From Betaproteobacteria bacterium (GTDB taxonomy: Bacteria > Pseudomonadota > Gammaproteobacteria > Burkholderiales > Usitatibacteraceae), in assembly GCA_012274175.1 (NCBI GenBank), contig JAAOZZ010000090.1:1-5284 (forward strand): a stretch of DNA of 5,284 nucleotides, read 5' to 3'. Position 1 is the first letter of the stretch. Every line of letters starts with the position of its first letter. A program made the position numbers and the translations under genes. Of the stretch, positions 1 through 5,284 are shown in pieces. The notes under the pieces were generated by a model, which was not told the origin of the DNA, ran no database searches, and worked only from the letters and a program-made list of their open reading frames with translations.

Positions 1-589
1 TCGCCACGAGCGCGAACACGCACACGATGGAGAGCACGAAGAGGTATTTTTCCACCGGGCCCTGGATGGTGTGGCCGAAGACGACCAGCGGGGGAGCGCT
101 CACGGAGCCCGAGGATTCGTTGTTGGTGAACCAGCCGATGCGCGCGAACGCCCAGTCGAGGAAGAACTGCGCGGCGAGCGTGGTCACCGCGAGGTAGAAG
201 CCCTTGATGCGCAGGCTCGGGACCCCGAAGAGCACGCCCACCAGCGTCGTGCACGCCCCCGCGAGCAGGAACACCACGAGCAGGTTGAGGTCCGGGATGC
301 GGATCGCCAGGTTGTAGGCCGAATAGGCCCCGACCGCCATGAAGCCGCCGGTGCCGAGGGAAACCTGGCCGCAGTATCCCACCAGGATGTTGAGGCCGAT
401 GGCCCCGAGGGACAGGATGAGGAACGGGACCAGGATCGCGCGAAAGAGGTATTCCGAAGCGAGGAAGGGCACGGCCACGAACGCGAACACGATGAACGCC
501 AGCACGAACACCCGGTCCTGCAGGATCGGGAAGAGCTGCTGGTCCGACGCGTACGTCGTCTTGAACTGGCCGGTCTCGCGGTAGATCAT
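1..589 (-). CDS. livM: LIV-family ABC transporter permease LivM (C-terminus cut by window edge)
   Basis: This is one of the two inner-membrane permeases of a branched-chain amino acid/amide (HAAT) type ABC importer; it would pair with LivH to form the channel. The 196 visible residues include hydrophobic segments at about 27-44 and 47-70. They are followed by the LivM hallmark GYCGQVSLGTGGF (71-83) leading into GAYSAY (87-92), and by the second hallmark LRIKGFYLAVTTLA (126-139). A TNNESSGSV stretch (155-163) occupies the place where relatives usually carry a TGG-type loop. The reading frame stays open to the left edge; family members are usually 300-360 residues, so roughly the last third is missing. 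The ATG at 587-589 lies 9 bases after the livH stop with only a weak purine-rich stretch (GAGCGAG) upstream, so translation probably depends on coupling. The family is certain; the transported substrate is not known. Confidence 0.93.
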   Translation of the reverse strand, partial: MIYRETGQFKTTYASDQQLFPILQDRVFVLAFIVFAFVAVPFLASEYLFRAILVPFLILSLGAIGLNILVGYCGQVSLGTGGFMAVGAYSAYNLAIRIPDLNLLVVFLLAGACTTLVGVLFGVPSLRIKGFYLAVTTLAAQFFLDWAFARIGWFTNNESSGSVSAPPLVVFGHTIQGPVEKYLFVLSIVCVFALVA

Positions 590-598
590 CGCGCTCGC

Positions 599-1585
599 TC
601 AAACACGGTCGATGTGCCTTTCCCCGAAAAGCCCCTCGGGACGGAACAGCAGGAACACGAGCGCCAGCACGTAGGCGAACCAGTTCTCGATGCCGCCGCC
701 GAACGTGGGCCCCAGGTAGACCTCGGAGAGCTTCTCTCCCAGCCCGATGATGAGCCCGCCGATGATGGCCCCGGGAATCGAGGTGAAGCCGCCCAGGATC
801 ACCACCGGCAGCGCCTTCAGGGCGACGAGTTGCAGCGAGAACTGCACGCCCAGCTTCGAGCCCCACACCACGCCGGCCACCAGGGCGACCAGCCCCGCCA
901 CGCTCCAGACGATGACCCAGATGCGGTTCAACGGGATGCCCACGGACTGCGCCGCCTGGTGGTCGTCGGCCACCGCCCGCAGCGCCCGGCCCGTCGCGGT
1001 CTTCTGGAAGAAGAGCGCCAGCGCGGCCACCAGCAGCGCGGCGATGAGTGCCGCGATGAGGTCCTCCGTGCTCACGAGGATGCCGCCCTCGAAAGTCTTC
1101 TGGAAGATGAACGTCGGCTCCTTGGGCATGCCCACGTCGAGCGTGTAGATGTCGCTGCCCCAGACGATCTGCCCGAATCCGTCGAGCACGTTGGCGATGC
1201 CCAGGGTCGCCATGAAGAGCGCGATCTCCTCCTGGTTCACGAGCGGGCGCAGCACCAGGCGCTCCACCAGCCACGCGAACGCCACCATGATCGCGAGCGT
1301 GGCGGCGATCGCCACGGGCAGCGGCACCTTCTCCGCGATGCGCACGAGGCAAAGTGCCGCGAAGAGCACCATCGAGCCCTGGGCGAAGTTGAACACTCCC
1401 GAGGCCTTGAAGATGAGCACGAGCCCGAGGGCCACCAGCGAATAGAGCACGCCCGACATGAGGCCGCCCAGCACCACCTCCACCCATTGCGGGAACCTCG
1501 TGTCCGTGAGCGCGAGGGGAGACACCGCTCCCACCGCGAGGAGCGCGAAGAAGGCGATGGTGAGGTTGCGGGCGGTGGCGCTCAC
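599..1585 (-). CDS. livH: LIV-family ABC transporter permease LivH
   Basis: This is the second inner-membrane permease of the HAAT/LIV importer, 328 residues if the GTG at 1583-1585 is the start. Family features seen are LMSGVLYSLVALGLVLIFK (42-60), the NFAQGSM motif (66-72), and the cytoplasmic coupling loop GRALRAVADDHQAAQSVGI (199-217), which should contact the ATPases. Also present are LKALPVVILGGFTSIPGAI (256-274) and a terminal FRPEGLFG (314-321). Most of the sequence is membrane-spanning. The N-terminus has an additional hydrophobic segment (about 8-27) ahead of the conserved core, which makes it roughly 30 residues longer than the classical E. coli-type start. The next in-frame Met (residue 43) lies inside the first conserved helix, so GTG is preferred. 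It sits 13 bases after the livG stop with no clear Shine-Dalgarno, suggesting coupling. The substrate is unknown; branched-chain amino acids are only the family default. Confidence 0.95.
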   Translation of the reverse strand: MSATARNLTIAFFALLAVGAVSPLALTDTRFPQWVEVVLGGLMSGVLYSLVALGLVLIFKASGVFNFAQGSMVLFAALCLVRIAEKVPLPVAIAATLAIMVAFAWLVERLVLRPLVNQEEIALFMATLGIANVLDGFGQIVWGSDIYTLDVGMPKEPTFIFQKTFEGGILVSTEDLIAALIAALLVAALALFFQKTATGRALRAVADDHQAAQSVGIPLNRIWVIVWSVAGLVALVAGVVWGSKLGVQFSLQLVALKALPVVILGGFTSIPGAIIGGLIIGLGEKLSEVYLGPTFGGGIENWFAYVLALVFLLFRPEGLFGERHIDRV

Positions 1586-1598
1586 GGGGCTCGCGCGC

Positions 1599-2411
1599 TC
1601 AGTGCTTGACGCCCAGGTAGGCGTCGATCACGGCCTGGCTTTCGCGCACCTCGTCGGGGGTGCCGTCGGCGATCTTGCGGCCGTAGTCCAGGACCACGAC
1701 GCGATCGGACAGGTCCATCACCACGCCCATGTCGTGCTCGATGAGGACGATGGTGGTGCCGAACTCGTCGTTCACGTCGAGGATGAAGCGGCACATGTCC
1801 TGCTTTTCCTCCACGTTCATCCCCGCCATGGGCTCGTCCAGCAGCAGCACCCGCGGCTCGGCGGCGAGGGCGCGCCCCAGGTCCACGCGCTTCTGCAGCC
1901 CGTAGGGGAGCCTCCCCACCGCGGTCTTCCTCACGTGCTGGATCTCGAGGAAATCGATGATCCGCTCCACGCGCTCGCGGTGCGCCGTCTCCTCGCGCAG
2001 CGCCGGTCCCACCCGCAGCGCCTGCAGGAAGATGTTCGACTTCATCATCAGGTTGCGGCCCGCGAGGATGTTGTCCAGGACCGACATCCCGGTGAAGAGC
2101 GCGAGGCTCTGGAAGGTGCGCGCGATGCCCTGCGCGGCGGCGCGGTGCGGGTCCATGGCGGTGCGCCGCTCGCCGAGATAGGTGATGGCGCCCTGCTGCG
2201 GCCGGTACACGCCGTTGATCACGTTGAGCATCGAGCTCTTCCCGGCGCCGTTGGGGCCGATGATGGCGCGGATCTCGTGCTCGCGCACGCCGAAGCTCAC
2301 GTCGGAGAGCGCCTTCACGCCGCCGAAAGCGAGGGACACGCCGTCCAGGGCGAGGATCGCCTCGCCCGGCTTGCGCTCGACCGCACCCGGCTCGAGCTCG
2401 CGCAGGTTCAT
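1599..2411 (-). CDS. livG: LIV-family ABC transporter ATPase LivG
   Basis: This is a cytoplasmic ATP-binding subunit (270 residues) that would power import through LivH/LivM, usually as a heterodimer with LivF. Landmarks are Walker A GPNGAGKS (52-59), Q-loop Q101 in TFQS, the ABC signature written as LPYGLQKRV (168-176), Walker B VLLLDE with D192 and E193, the D-loop around 196-199, and the switch histidine H226 in IEHD. The signature departs from LSGGQ in the way usual for this family, where the LxYG form is normal. The C-terminus around GRKIADGTPDEVRE (244-257) is typical of LivG. All catalytic residues are present. The reading frame extends 57 codons further upstream, but that part overlaps the synthetase and looks like a shadow. 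The ATG at 2409-2411, 10 bases after a GAGGG and 13 bases after the synthetase stop, is the natural start. An approximately 20-residue N-terminal lead precedes the ATPase fold. Confidence 0.95.
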   Translation of the reverse strand: MNLRELEPGAVERKPGEAILALDGVSLAFGGVKALSDVSFGVREHEIRAIIGPNGAGKSSMLNVINGVYRPQQGAITYLGERRTAMDPHRAAAQGIARTFQSLALFTGMSVLDNILAGRNLMMKSNIFLQALRVGPALREETAHRERVERIIDFLEIQHVRKTAVGRLPYGLQKRVDLGRALAAEPRVLLLDEPMAGMNVEEKQDMCRFILDVNDEFGTTIVLIEHDMGVVMDLSDRVVVLDYGRKIADGTPDEVRESQAVIDAYLGVKH

Positions 2412-2421
2412 GGCGCCGGGG

Positions 2422-2426
2422 CCCTC
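2422..2426 (-). promoter_or_regulatory. Ribosome binding site of livG
   Basis: GAGGG on the minus strand overlaps the TGA stop of the upstream synthetase gene and lies 10 bases before the livG ATG. The overlap of stop codon and binding site suggests ribosomes finishing the synthetase re-initiate on livG. It supports the ATG at 2409-2411 over the longer open frame. Confidence 0.55.
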
Positions 2427-4383
2427 ATGCGGCTGCCTTCGCGGCGTCGGGGGCGAACGTGCGCGCAGCGGTGACGGGCAGGTCCGCGCGCACGATGCCG
2501 GTCCGGCCGTCCTCGAAGCGCACCTGGGCCTCGATGGCGCAGCGCTCGGCACCCGAATAGAGCGCATCGACGATGGCCGCATATTTCTCCGCGATGAAGC
2601 GGCGGCGCACCTTGCGCGTGCGGGTGAGCTCGCCGTCGTCGGCGTCGAGCTCCTTGTGCAGGATCACGAAGCGATGGATCTGGCTGCCGCAGAGCTTCGG
2701 GTCACGCGCGAGGTCGGCATTCACCTTCTCCACGCACTCGCGCACCAGCTCGACCACCTGGGGCTTGGCGGCAAGGTCCGTGTAGCCCGAATACGGGATG
2801 CCGCGGCGCTCGGCCCAGTCGCCCACCGCCTGCACGTCGATGTTGACCATCGCCGTGGCCTCGCCCCTGCCGTCGCCGAAGGCCACCGCCTCCTTCACGT
2901 GGGGGAAGAACTTGAGCTTGTTCTCGAGGTACTTGGGGGCGAAGAGCGTGCCGTCGGAAAGCTTGCCCACGTCCTTGGCCCGGTCGATGATCTTCAGGTG
3001 CCCGGTCTCGTCGAAGAATCCGGCGTCCCCCGTGTGGAACCAGCCTTCGCCATCCTTCGCCTCCCGCGTGGCCTCCTCGTTCTTGTAGTACGCACGGAAG
3101 AGCCCCGGGCAGCGCAGCAGGATCTCGCCGCTTTCCAGGATGCGCACCTCCACGTCCTTCATGGGCGGGCCCACGGTGTCGGGCTTCACGGCGCCGTTGG
3201 GCTGCACGCACACCATGACCGAGGTCTCCGTCGAGCCGTAGAGCTGCTTGAGGTTGATCCCGAGGGAGCGGTAGAAAACGAAGAGGTCGGGGCCGATGGC
3301 CTCTCCCGCGGTGTAGGCCACGCGTACCCGCGACATGCCGAGCGCGTTGCGCAGCGGCGCGTAGACCACGAGGTTGCCCAGCGCGTACTGCAGGCGATCG
3401 AGCGCGCCCACCGGCTTGCCGTCGAGGATCCTGGCGCCCACGCGGCGCGCGAGCTCCATGGAACGGCGGAAGAGCCAGCGCTTGATGGCGCTCGCGTCCT
3501 CCATGCGGATGGTGACCTGGGTGAGGAGCCCCTCGAGCACCCGGGGTGGGGCGAAATAGTAGGTGGGCCCGATCTCGCGCATGTCCGTGAGGACCGTTTC
3601 CGCCGACTCGATGCAGTTGATGCGGAAGCCCACGGTCATCCATTGCGCGTAGGAGAACAGGTTCTGTCCGATCCACGCCATGGGCAGGTAGGCGAGCACC
3701 TCCTCGTCGTCGCGCAGGCCCTCGAGCTCGCTGTAGGCGTGGCTCGCCGAGATGAGGTTGTCGTGGGAGAGGACCACGCCTTTCGGGTGCCCCGTGGTGC
3801 CGGAGGTGTAGAGCATGATCGCGGTATCGTCACCGCGGCCGCCCGCGATCTCCCCCGGGACGAAGCCGGGGTTCGCGGCCCCATGGGCTTTCCCCGCCTC
3901 CCGCAGGCTCTCGTAGGATGCGAGCTCGGGCTGGGAGTAGTGGCGCAGGCCCCGCGCATCGTCGTACCAGATGCGCTTCAATTTGGGGCACTCGGGCAGG
4001 ATCTCGAAGAGCTTGTCGGCCTGCTCCTGGTCCTCCACCACCGCGAAGGCGATCTCGGCGTTCTGGAAGACGTAGACCATTTCCTGGGCCACGGCATCCT
4101 CGTAGAACGGCACCGGAATCGCGCCCAGGGACTGCGCCGCGATGAGGGTCCAGTAGAGTCTGGGTCGGTTCGCGCCGATGACGGCGATATGGTCGCCGCG
4201 GGCGAGGCCGGCCTGGGCGAGGCCGCAGGCGAGGCATTCGACCTCCTCGCGCACCTGCTCCCATGTCCAGCTCTGCCAGATGCCCAGGGCCTTTTCACGG
4301 ATCGCGGGGCGAGCCCCGCGCACGCGTGCGTGGTGCAGCAGAAGCTTCGGGAACGTGTCCGCCGTCCCGGTTTCCACCGTCAT
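2425..4383 (-). CDS. AMP-forming acyl-CoA synthetase, long-chain fatty-acid ligase (FAA1/FadD-like) family
   Basis: This is a cytoplasmic adenylate-forming enzyme (652 residues) that would convert a carboxylic acid, ATP and CoA to acyl-CoA, AMP and PPi. Seen in order are the phosphate loop LYTSGTTGHPKG (191-202), YTAGEAIGP (357-364), the A5 motif YGSTETS (382-388), the fatty-acyl-CoA-synthetase signature GWFHTGDAGFFD (447-458) with Asp453, and IIDRAKDVGK (465-474) with Arg468. The C-terminal LTRTRKVRRR (586-595) places the likely catalytic lysine at K591. All core residues are present, so an active enzyme is expected. About 50 residues continue past the usual end, including RFEDGRTGIVRADL (622-635). 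The ATG at 4381-4383 is chosen because a strong AGGAGGAGG lies 9 bases upstream; the frame extends 24 codons further to a TTG, but that part would cover the promoter region. It is first in a transcript with livGHM, suggesting that import and CoA activation are linked. Substrate chain length or aromaticity cannot be read from the sequence. Confidence 0.94.
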   Translation of the reverse strand: MTVETGTADTFPKLLLHHARVRGARPAIREKALGIWQSWTWEQVREEVECLACGLAQAGLARGDHIAVIGANRPRLYWTLIAAQSLGAIPVPFYEDAVAQEMVYVFQNAEIAFAVVEDQEQADKLFEILPECPKLKRIWYDDARGLRHYSQPELASYESLREAGKAHGAANPGFVPGEIAGGRGDDTAIMLYTSGTTGHPKGVVLSHDNLISASHAYSELEGLRDDEEVLAYLPMAWIGQNLFSYAQWMTVGFRINCIESAETVLTDMREIGPTYYFAPPRVLEGLLTQVTIRMEDASAIKRWLFRRSMELARRVGARILDGKPVGALDRLQYALGNLVVYAPLRNALGMSRVRVAYTAGEAIGPDLFVFYRSLGINLKQLYGSTETSVMVCVQPNGAVKPDTVGPPMKDVEVRILESGEILLRCPGLFRAYYKNEEATREAKDGEGWFHTGDAGFFDETGHLKIIDRAKDVGKLSDGTLFAPKYLENKLKFFPHVKEAVAFGDGRGEATAMVNIDVQAVGDWAERRGIPYSGYTDLAAKPQVVELVRECVEKVNADLARDPKLCGSQIHRFVILHKELDADDGELTRTRKVRRRFIAEKYAAIVDALYSGAERCAIEAQVRFEDGRTGIVRADLPVTAARTFAPDAAKAAA

Positions 4384-4392
4384 GGCCTGGGG

Positions 4393-4401
4393 CCTCCTCC
4401 T
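4393..4401 (-). promoter_or_regulatory. Strong ribosome binding site of the acyl-CoA synthetase
   Basis: AGGAGGAGG on the minus strand, 9 bases before the ATG at 4383, is the best Shine-Dalgarno sequence in the window. It settles the synthetase start. The contrast with the weak sites before livH and livM suggests high initiation on the first gene and coupled translation of the rest. Confidence 0.85.
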
Positions 4402-4411
4402 GTTTGGGCCT

Positions 4412-4417
4412 AGTGTA
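4412..4417 (-). promoter_or_regulatory. Candidate -10 element of the synthetase-livGHM operon
   Basis: TACACT on the minus strand matches the sigma-70 -10 consensus TATAAT at four of six positions, including the key first, second and last bases. It would place the start of transcription near 4405, giving a leader of about 22 bases to the ATG at 4383 with the ribosome site inside it. No acceptable -35 hexamer lies 16-18 bases further upstream, which would fit an activator-dependent promoter. This is a prediction from a short motif only. Confidence 0.35.
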
Positions 4418-4438
4418 GCCGCGGGGTTCACGGCCAAG

Positions 4439-4454
4439 TGTCTTTTCGTTGACA
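4439..4454. promoter_or_regulatory. Candidate operator for the divergent Crp/Fnr-family regulator
   Basis: TGTCT-N6-TGACA is a 16-base inverted repeat with the same geometry as the Crp site (TGTGA-N6-TCACA), keeping the outer TGT and ACA. It lies in the 80-base divergent intergenic region. Its centre (4446.5) is at -41.5 from the predicted start of the synthetase operon and it ends 9 bases before the regulator ATG. Binding could therefore activate the operon and hinder the regulator's own expression. The repeat is short and imperfect (half-sites agree at four of five positions), so chance is a real alternative. Confidence 0.3.
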
Positions 4455-4463
4455 ATCTGGGAC

Positions 4464-5135
4464 ATGGATTCCCTCGCCGAGCTGCTGCGGGCCTCGCTCT
4501 GGACGCGTTCCCTCACGCGCGCGCAGCTCGACCGCGTGGAAGCGGAGACCGTGGTGCGGGATTTCCCCGCCGGCGCGTACGTCTGCCGCAAGGGCGAGCC
4601 GGTGGAGCATTGGATCGGCGTGGTGGACGGCCTGGTCAAGATGACGAGCGTCAATTCCCAGGGCAAGACCACCACTTTCACCGGGGTCACGAGCGGCGGC
4701 TGGTTCGGCGAGGGCTCCCTCCTCAAGGACCCCACGCGACGCTACGACATCGAGGCGCTGCGATCCAGCCGCATGGCCCTCATGCCGCGCGCCACGTTCC
4801 AGTGGCTGCTGGACACGGACATCGGCTTCAACCGCTTCCTCCTCATGCAGCTGAACGAGCGGCTGTCCCAGTTCATCGCCATGGTCGAGTACGAGCGCCT
4901 CCTGGGTCCCGACGCCCGCGTGGCCCGCTCGCTCGCCGCCCTCTTCAACCCCCTGCTCTACCCCGAGCAGGCCACCCACGTGCAGATCTCGCAGGAGGAG
5001 GTGGGCTACCTCTCCGGCGTTTCCCGCCAGCGGGTGAACCAGGCGCTCCAGGTGCTCGAGAAAGCCGGCCTGCTCAAGGTCGACTACGGGCGCATCCGCA
5101 TCGTCGACCTCGCCGGCCTGCGCGCTTTCGGCTAA
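4464..5135 (+). CDS. Crp/Fnr-family transcriptional regulator
   Basis: This is a cytoplasmic DNA-binding regulator of 223 residues, close to Crp (about 210). An N-terminal cyclic-nucleotide-binding-like beta-roll spans about residues 25-115, with the conserved pattern GGWFGEGSLL (78-87) followed by TRRYD (91-95). A long dimerisation helix (about 122-145) links to a winged-helix domain, where ISQEEVGYLSGVSRQRVNQA (175-194) forms the helix-turn-helix and LEKAGLLKVDYGRIRIVD (198-215) the wing. There is a single cysteine (C41), so it cannot carry an Fnr-type iron-sulfur cluster. The Crp glutamate and first phosphate-binding arginine have plausible counterparts (E83, R92 or R93), but the following serine is replaced, so cAMP binding is doubtful. 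The ATG at 4464 is taken as start; an in-frame TTG at 4449 is possible, and neither has a clear ribosome site. It is transcribed divergently from the synthetase-liv operon, its probable target. Confidence 0.9.
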   Translation: MDSLAELLRASLWTRSLTRAQLDRVEAETVVRDFPAGAYVCRKGEPVEHWIGVVDGLVKMTSVNSQGKTTTFTGVTSGGWFGEGSLLKDPTRRYDIEALRSSRMALMPRATFQWLLDTDIGFNRFLLMQLNERLSQFIAMVEYERLLGPDARVARSLAALFNPLLYPEQATHVQISQEEVGYLSGVSRQRVNQALQVLEKAGLLKVDYGRIRIVDLAGLRAFG

Positions 5136-5155
5136 ATCGGGGACAGACCCTGATT
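5135..5155. repeat. Imperfect palindrome (REP-like hairpin) between convergent genes
   Basis: AATCGGGG and CCCTGATT form an eight-pair stem (seven Watson-Crick pairs plus one G-T pair in the plus-strand transcript) around the five-base loop ACAGA. The element occupies the whole gap between the two convergent stop codons, touching one base of each. No T-run follows on either strand, so it is not a standard intrinsic terminator, though it could stabilise mRNA 3' ends or act with Rho. From memory, near-identical GGGGACAGACCC-type palindromes recur between genes in many proteobacterial genomes, which would make this a copy of a dispersed REP-like family. That recollection was not checked. Confidence 0.55.
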
Positions 5156-5284
5156 CAGGCGGGCATCGTGGGGCGCGCAATGCCGTCGCGGATGGCAATC
5201 GCGCCCGTGCGCTCGAGGTCGGCGAGCAGCCACGCGGCGAGCGCGCCGTCGTCCAACCCGAGGAAGCGCTGGGAGAGCTGGCGA
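5155..5284 (-). CDS. Unrecognised protein, C-terminal 42 residues only
   Basis: An open frame enters from the right edge on the minus strand and ends at a TGA (5157-5155), 19 bases from the regulator's stop in a convergent arrangement. The visible tail contains an amphipathic helix-like stretch LDDGALAAWLLADLERTGAI (10-29), followed by AIRDGIARP (30-38) and a short end. Third positions are almost all G or C, as in the neighbouring genes, which supports real coding. The helix followed by a short strand-turn is compatible with the end of a winged-helix or similar small domain, but this is too little to assign a family. The alternative, a non-coding stretch open by chance, is less likely given the codon pattern and tight packing against the hairpin. 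Confidence 0.55.
   Translation of the reverse strand, partial: RQLSQRFLGLDDGALAAWLLADLERTGAIAIRDGIARPTMPA

Noticed and set aside
71..1609. A 512-codon open frame on the plus strand opposite livM and livH.
   Set aside because: It is antisense to two well-recognised permeases. Its product is crowded with His, Arg, Glu, Asp and Gln with no domain or hydrophobic core, as expected for a mirror frame of GC-rich coding DNA.
1458..2474. A 338-codon plus-strand open frame across livG.
   Set aside because: It is antisense to an intact ABC ATPase, with repetitive His/Val/Arg/Asp content and no recognisable fold.
2412..2582. A 57-codon upstream extension of livG.
   Set aside because: It overlaps the synthetase C-terminus, is Arg/Ser/Pro-rich like an out-of-frame shadow, and a better start with a GAGGG lies at 2411.
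2182..4413. A 743-codon open frame on the plus strand opposite the synthetase and part of livG.
   Set aside because: It is unusually long, but it is an antisense shadow of a synthetase with all catalytic motifs intact. Its composition is mirror-frame-like, it shows no family motif, and it covers the operon's promoter side.
4449..4454. TTGACA as a perfect -35 box for the regulator.
   Set aside because: A -10 at the normal distance would fall inside the coding sequence near 4472-4477, where the bases are GC-rich and do not match. The match is better explained as part of the inverted repeat or as chance.
4384..4455. A 24-codon upstream extension of the synthetase to a TTG.
   Set aside because: It would place the start across the intergenic control region, and a strong AGGAGGAGG sits just before the ATG at 4383.
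4451..4465. Direct repeat GACA...GGGACA next to the regulator start.
   Set aside because: The four-base repeat is too short and is not accompanied by further copies.
5135..5165. Bidirectional intrinsic terminator.
   Set aside because: The stem is present, but no T-run follows it on either strand, so it is described as a REP-like hairpin instead.
4428..5198. A 256-codon minus-strand open frame opposite the regulator.
   Set aside because: The plus-strand frame encodes a clear Crp/Fnr protein. The antisense product is low-complexity and it runs through the hairpin and both stop codons of the supported genes.

Overview
The window is GC-rich, densely packed bacterial DNA with strong GC bias at third codon positions. 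Gene content and protein style suggest a high-GC proteobacterium, most likely a betaproteobacterium. That placement is inferred from family resemblance and was not tested by a search.

Layout: four genes run leftward on the minus strand as one tight unit. In transcription order they are an acyl-CoA synthetase of the long-chain fatty-acid ligase type (4383 to 2425), then three branched-chain amino acid/amide (HAAT/LIV family) ABC transporter parts: the ATPase LivG (2411 to 1599), the permease LivH (1585 to 599) and the permease LivM (589 to the left edge, cut off). The gaps are 13, 13 and 9 bases. A divergent Crp/Fnr-family regulator (4464 to 5135, plus strand) faces the operon across an 80-base intergenic region. 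At the right edge, the last 42 codons of an unrecognised minus-strand gene converge on the regulator. The two stop codons are separated by a short hairpin that looks like a dispersed repeat.

How they may work together: a LIV-type importer would bring in a small carboxylate or amide, and the synthetase, the first gene of the same transcript, would activate a carboxylic acid to its CoA thioester. The regulator probably senses a metabolic or redox cue and controls the operon and perhaps itself. The periplasmic binding protein (LivK) and second ATPase (LivF) are not in the window and would be expected beyond the left edge. No substrate can be named from sequence alone.

Most of the window is ordinary. 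The points worth a second look are: the hairpin filling the space between the convergent stops; an inverted repeat with Crp-like geometry at the canonical -41.5 activator position relative to a predicted synthetase promoter; and altered ligand-pocket and recognition-helix residues in the regulator. No tRNA, rRNA, CRISPR array, insertion sequence or clearly novel system was seen.
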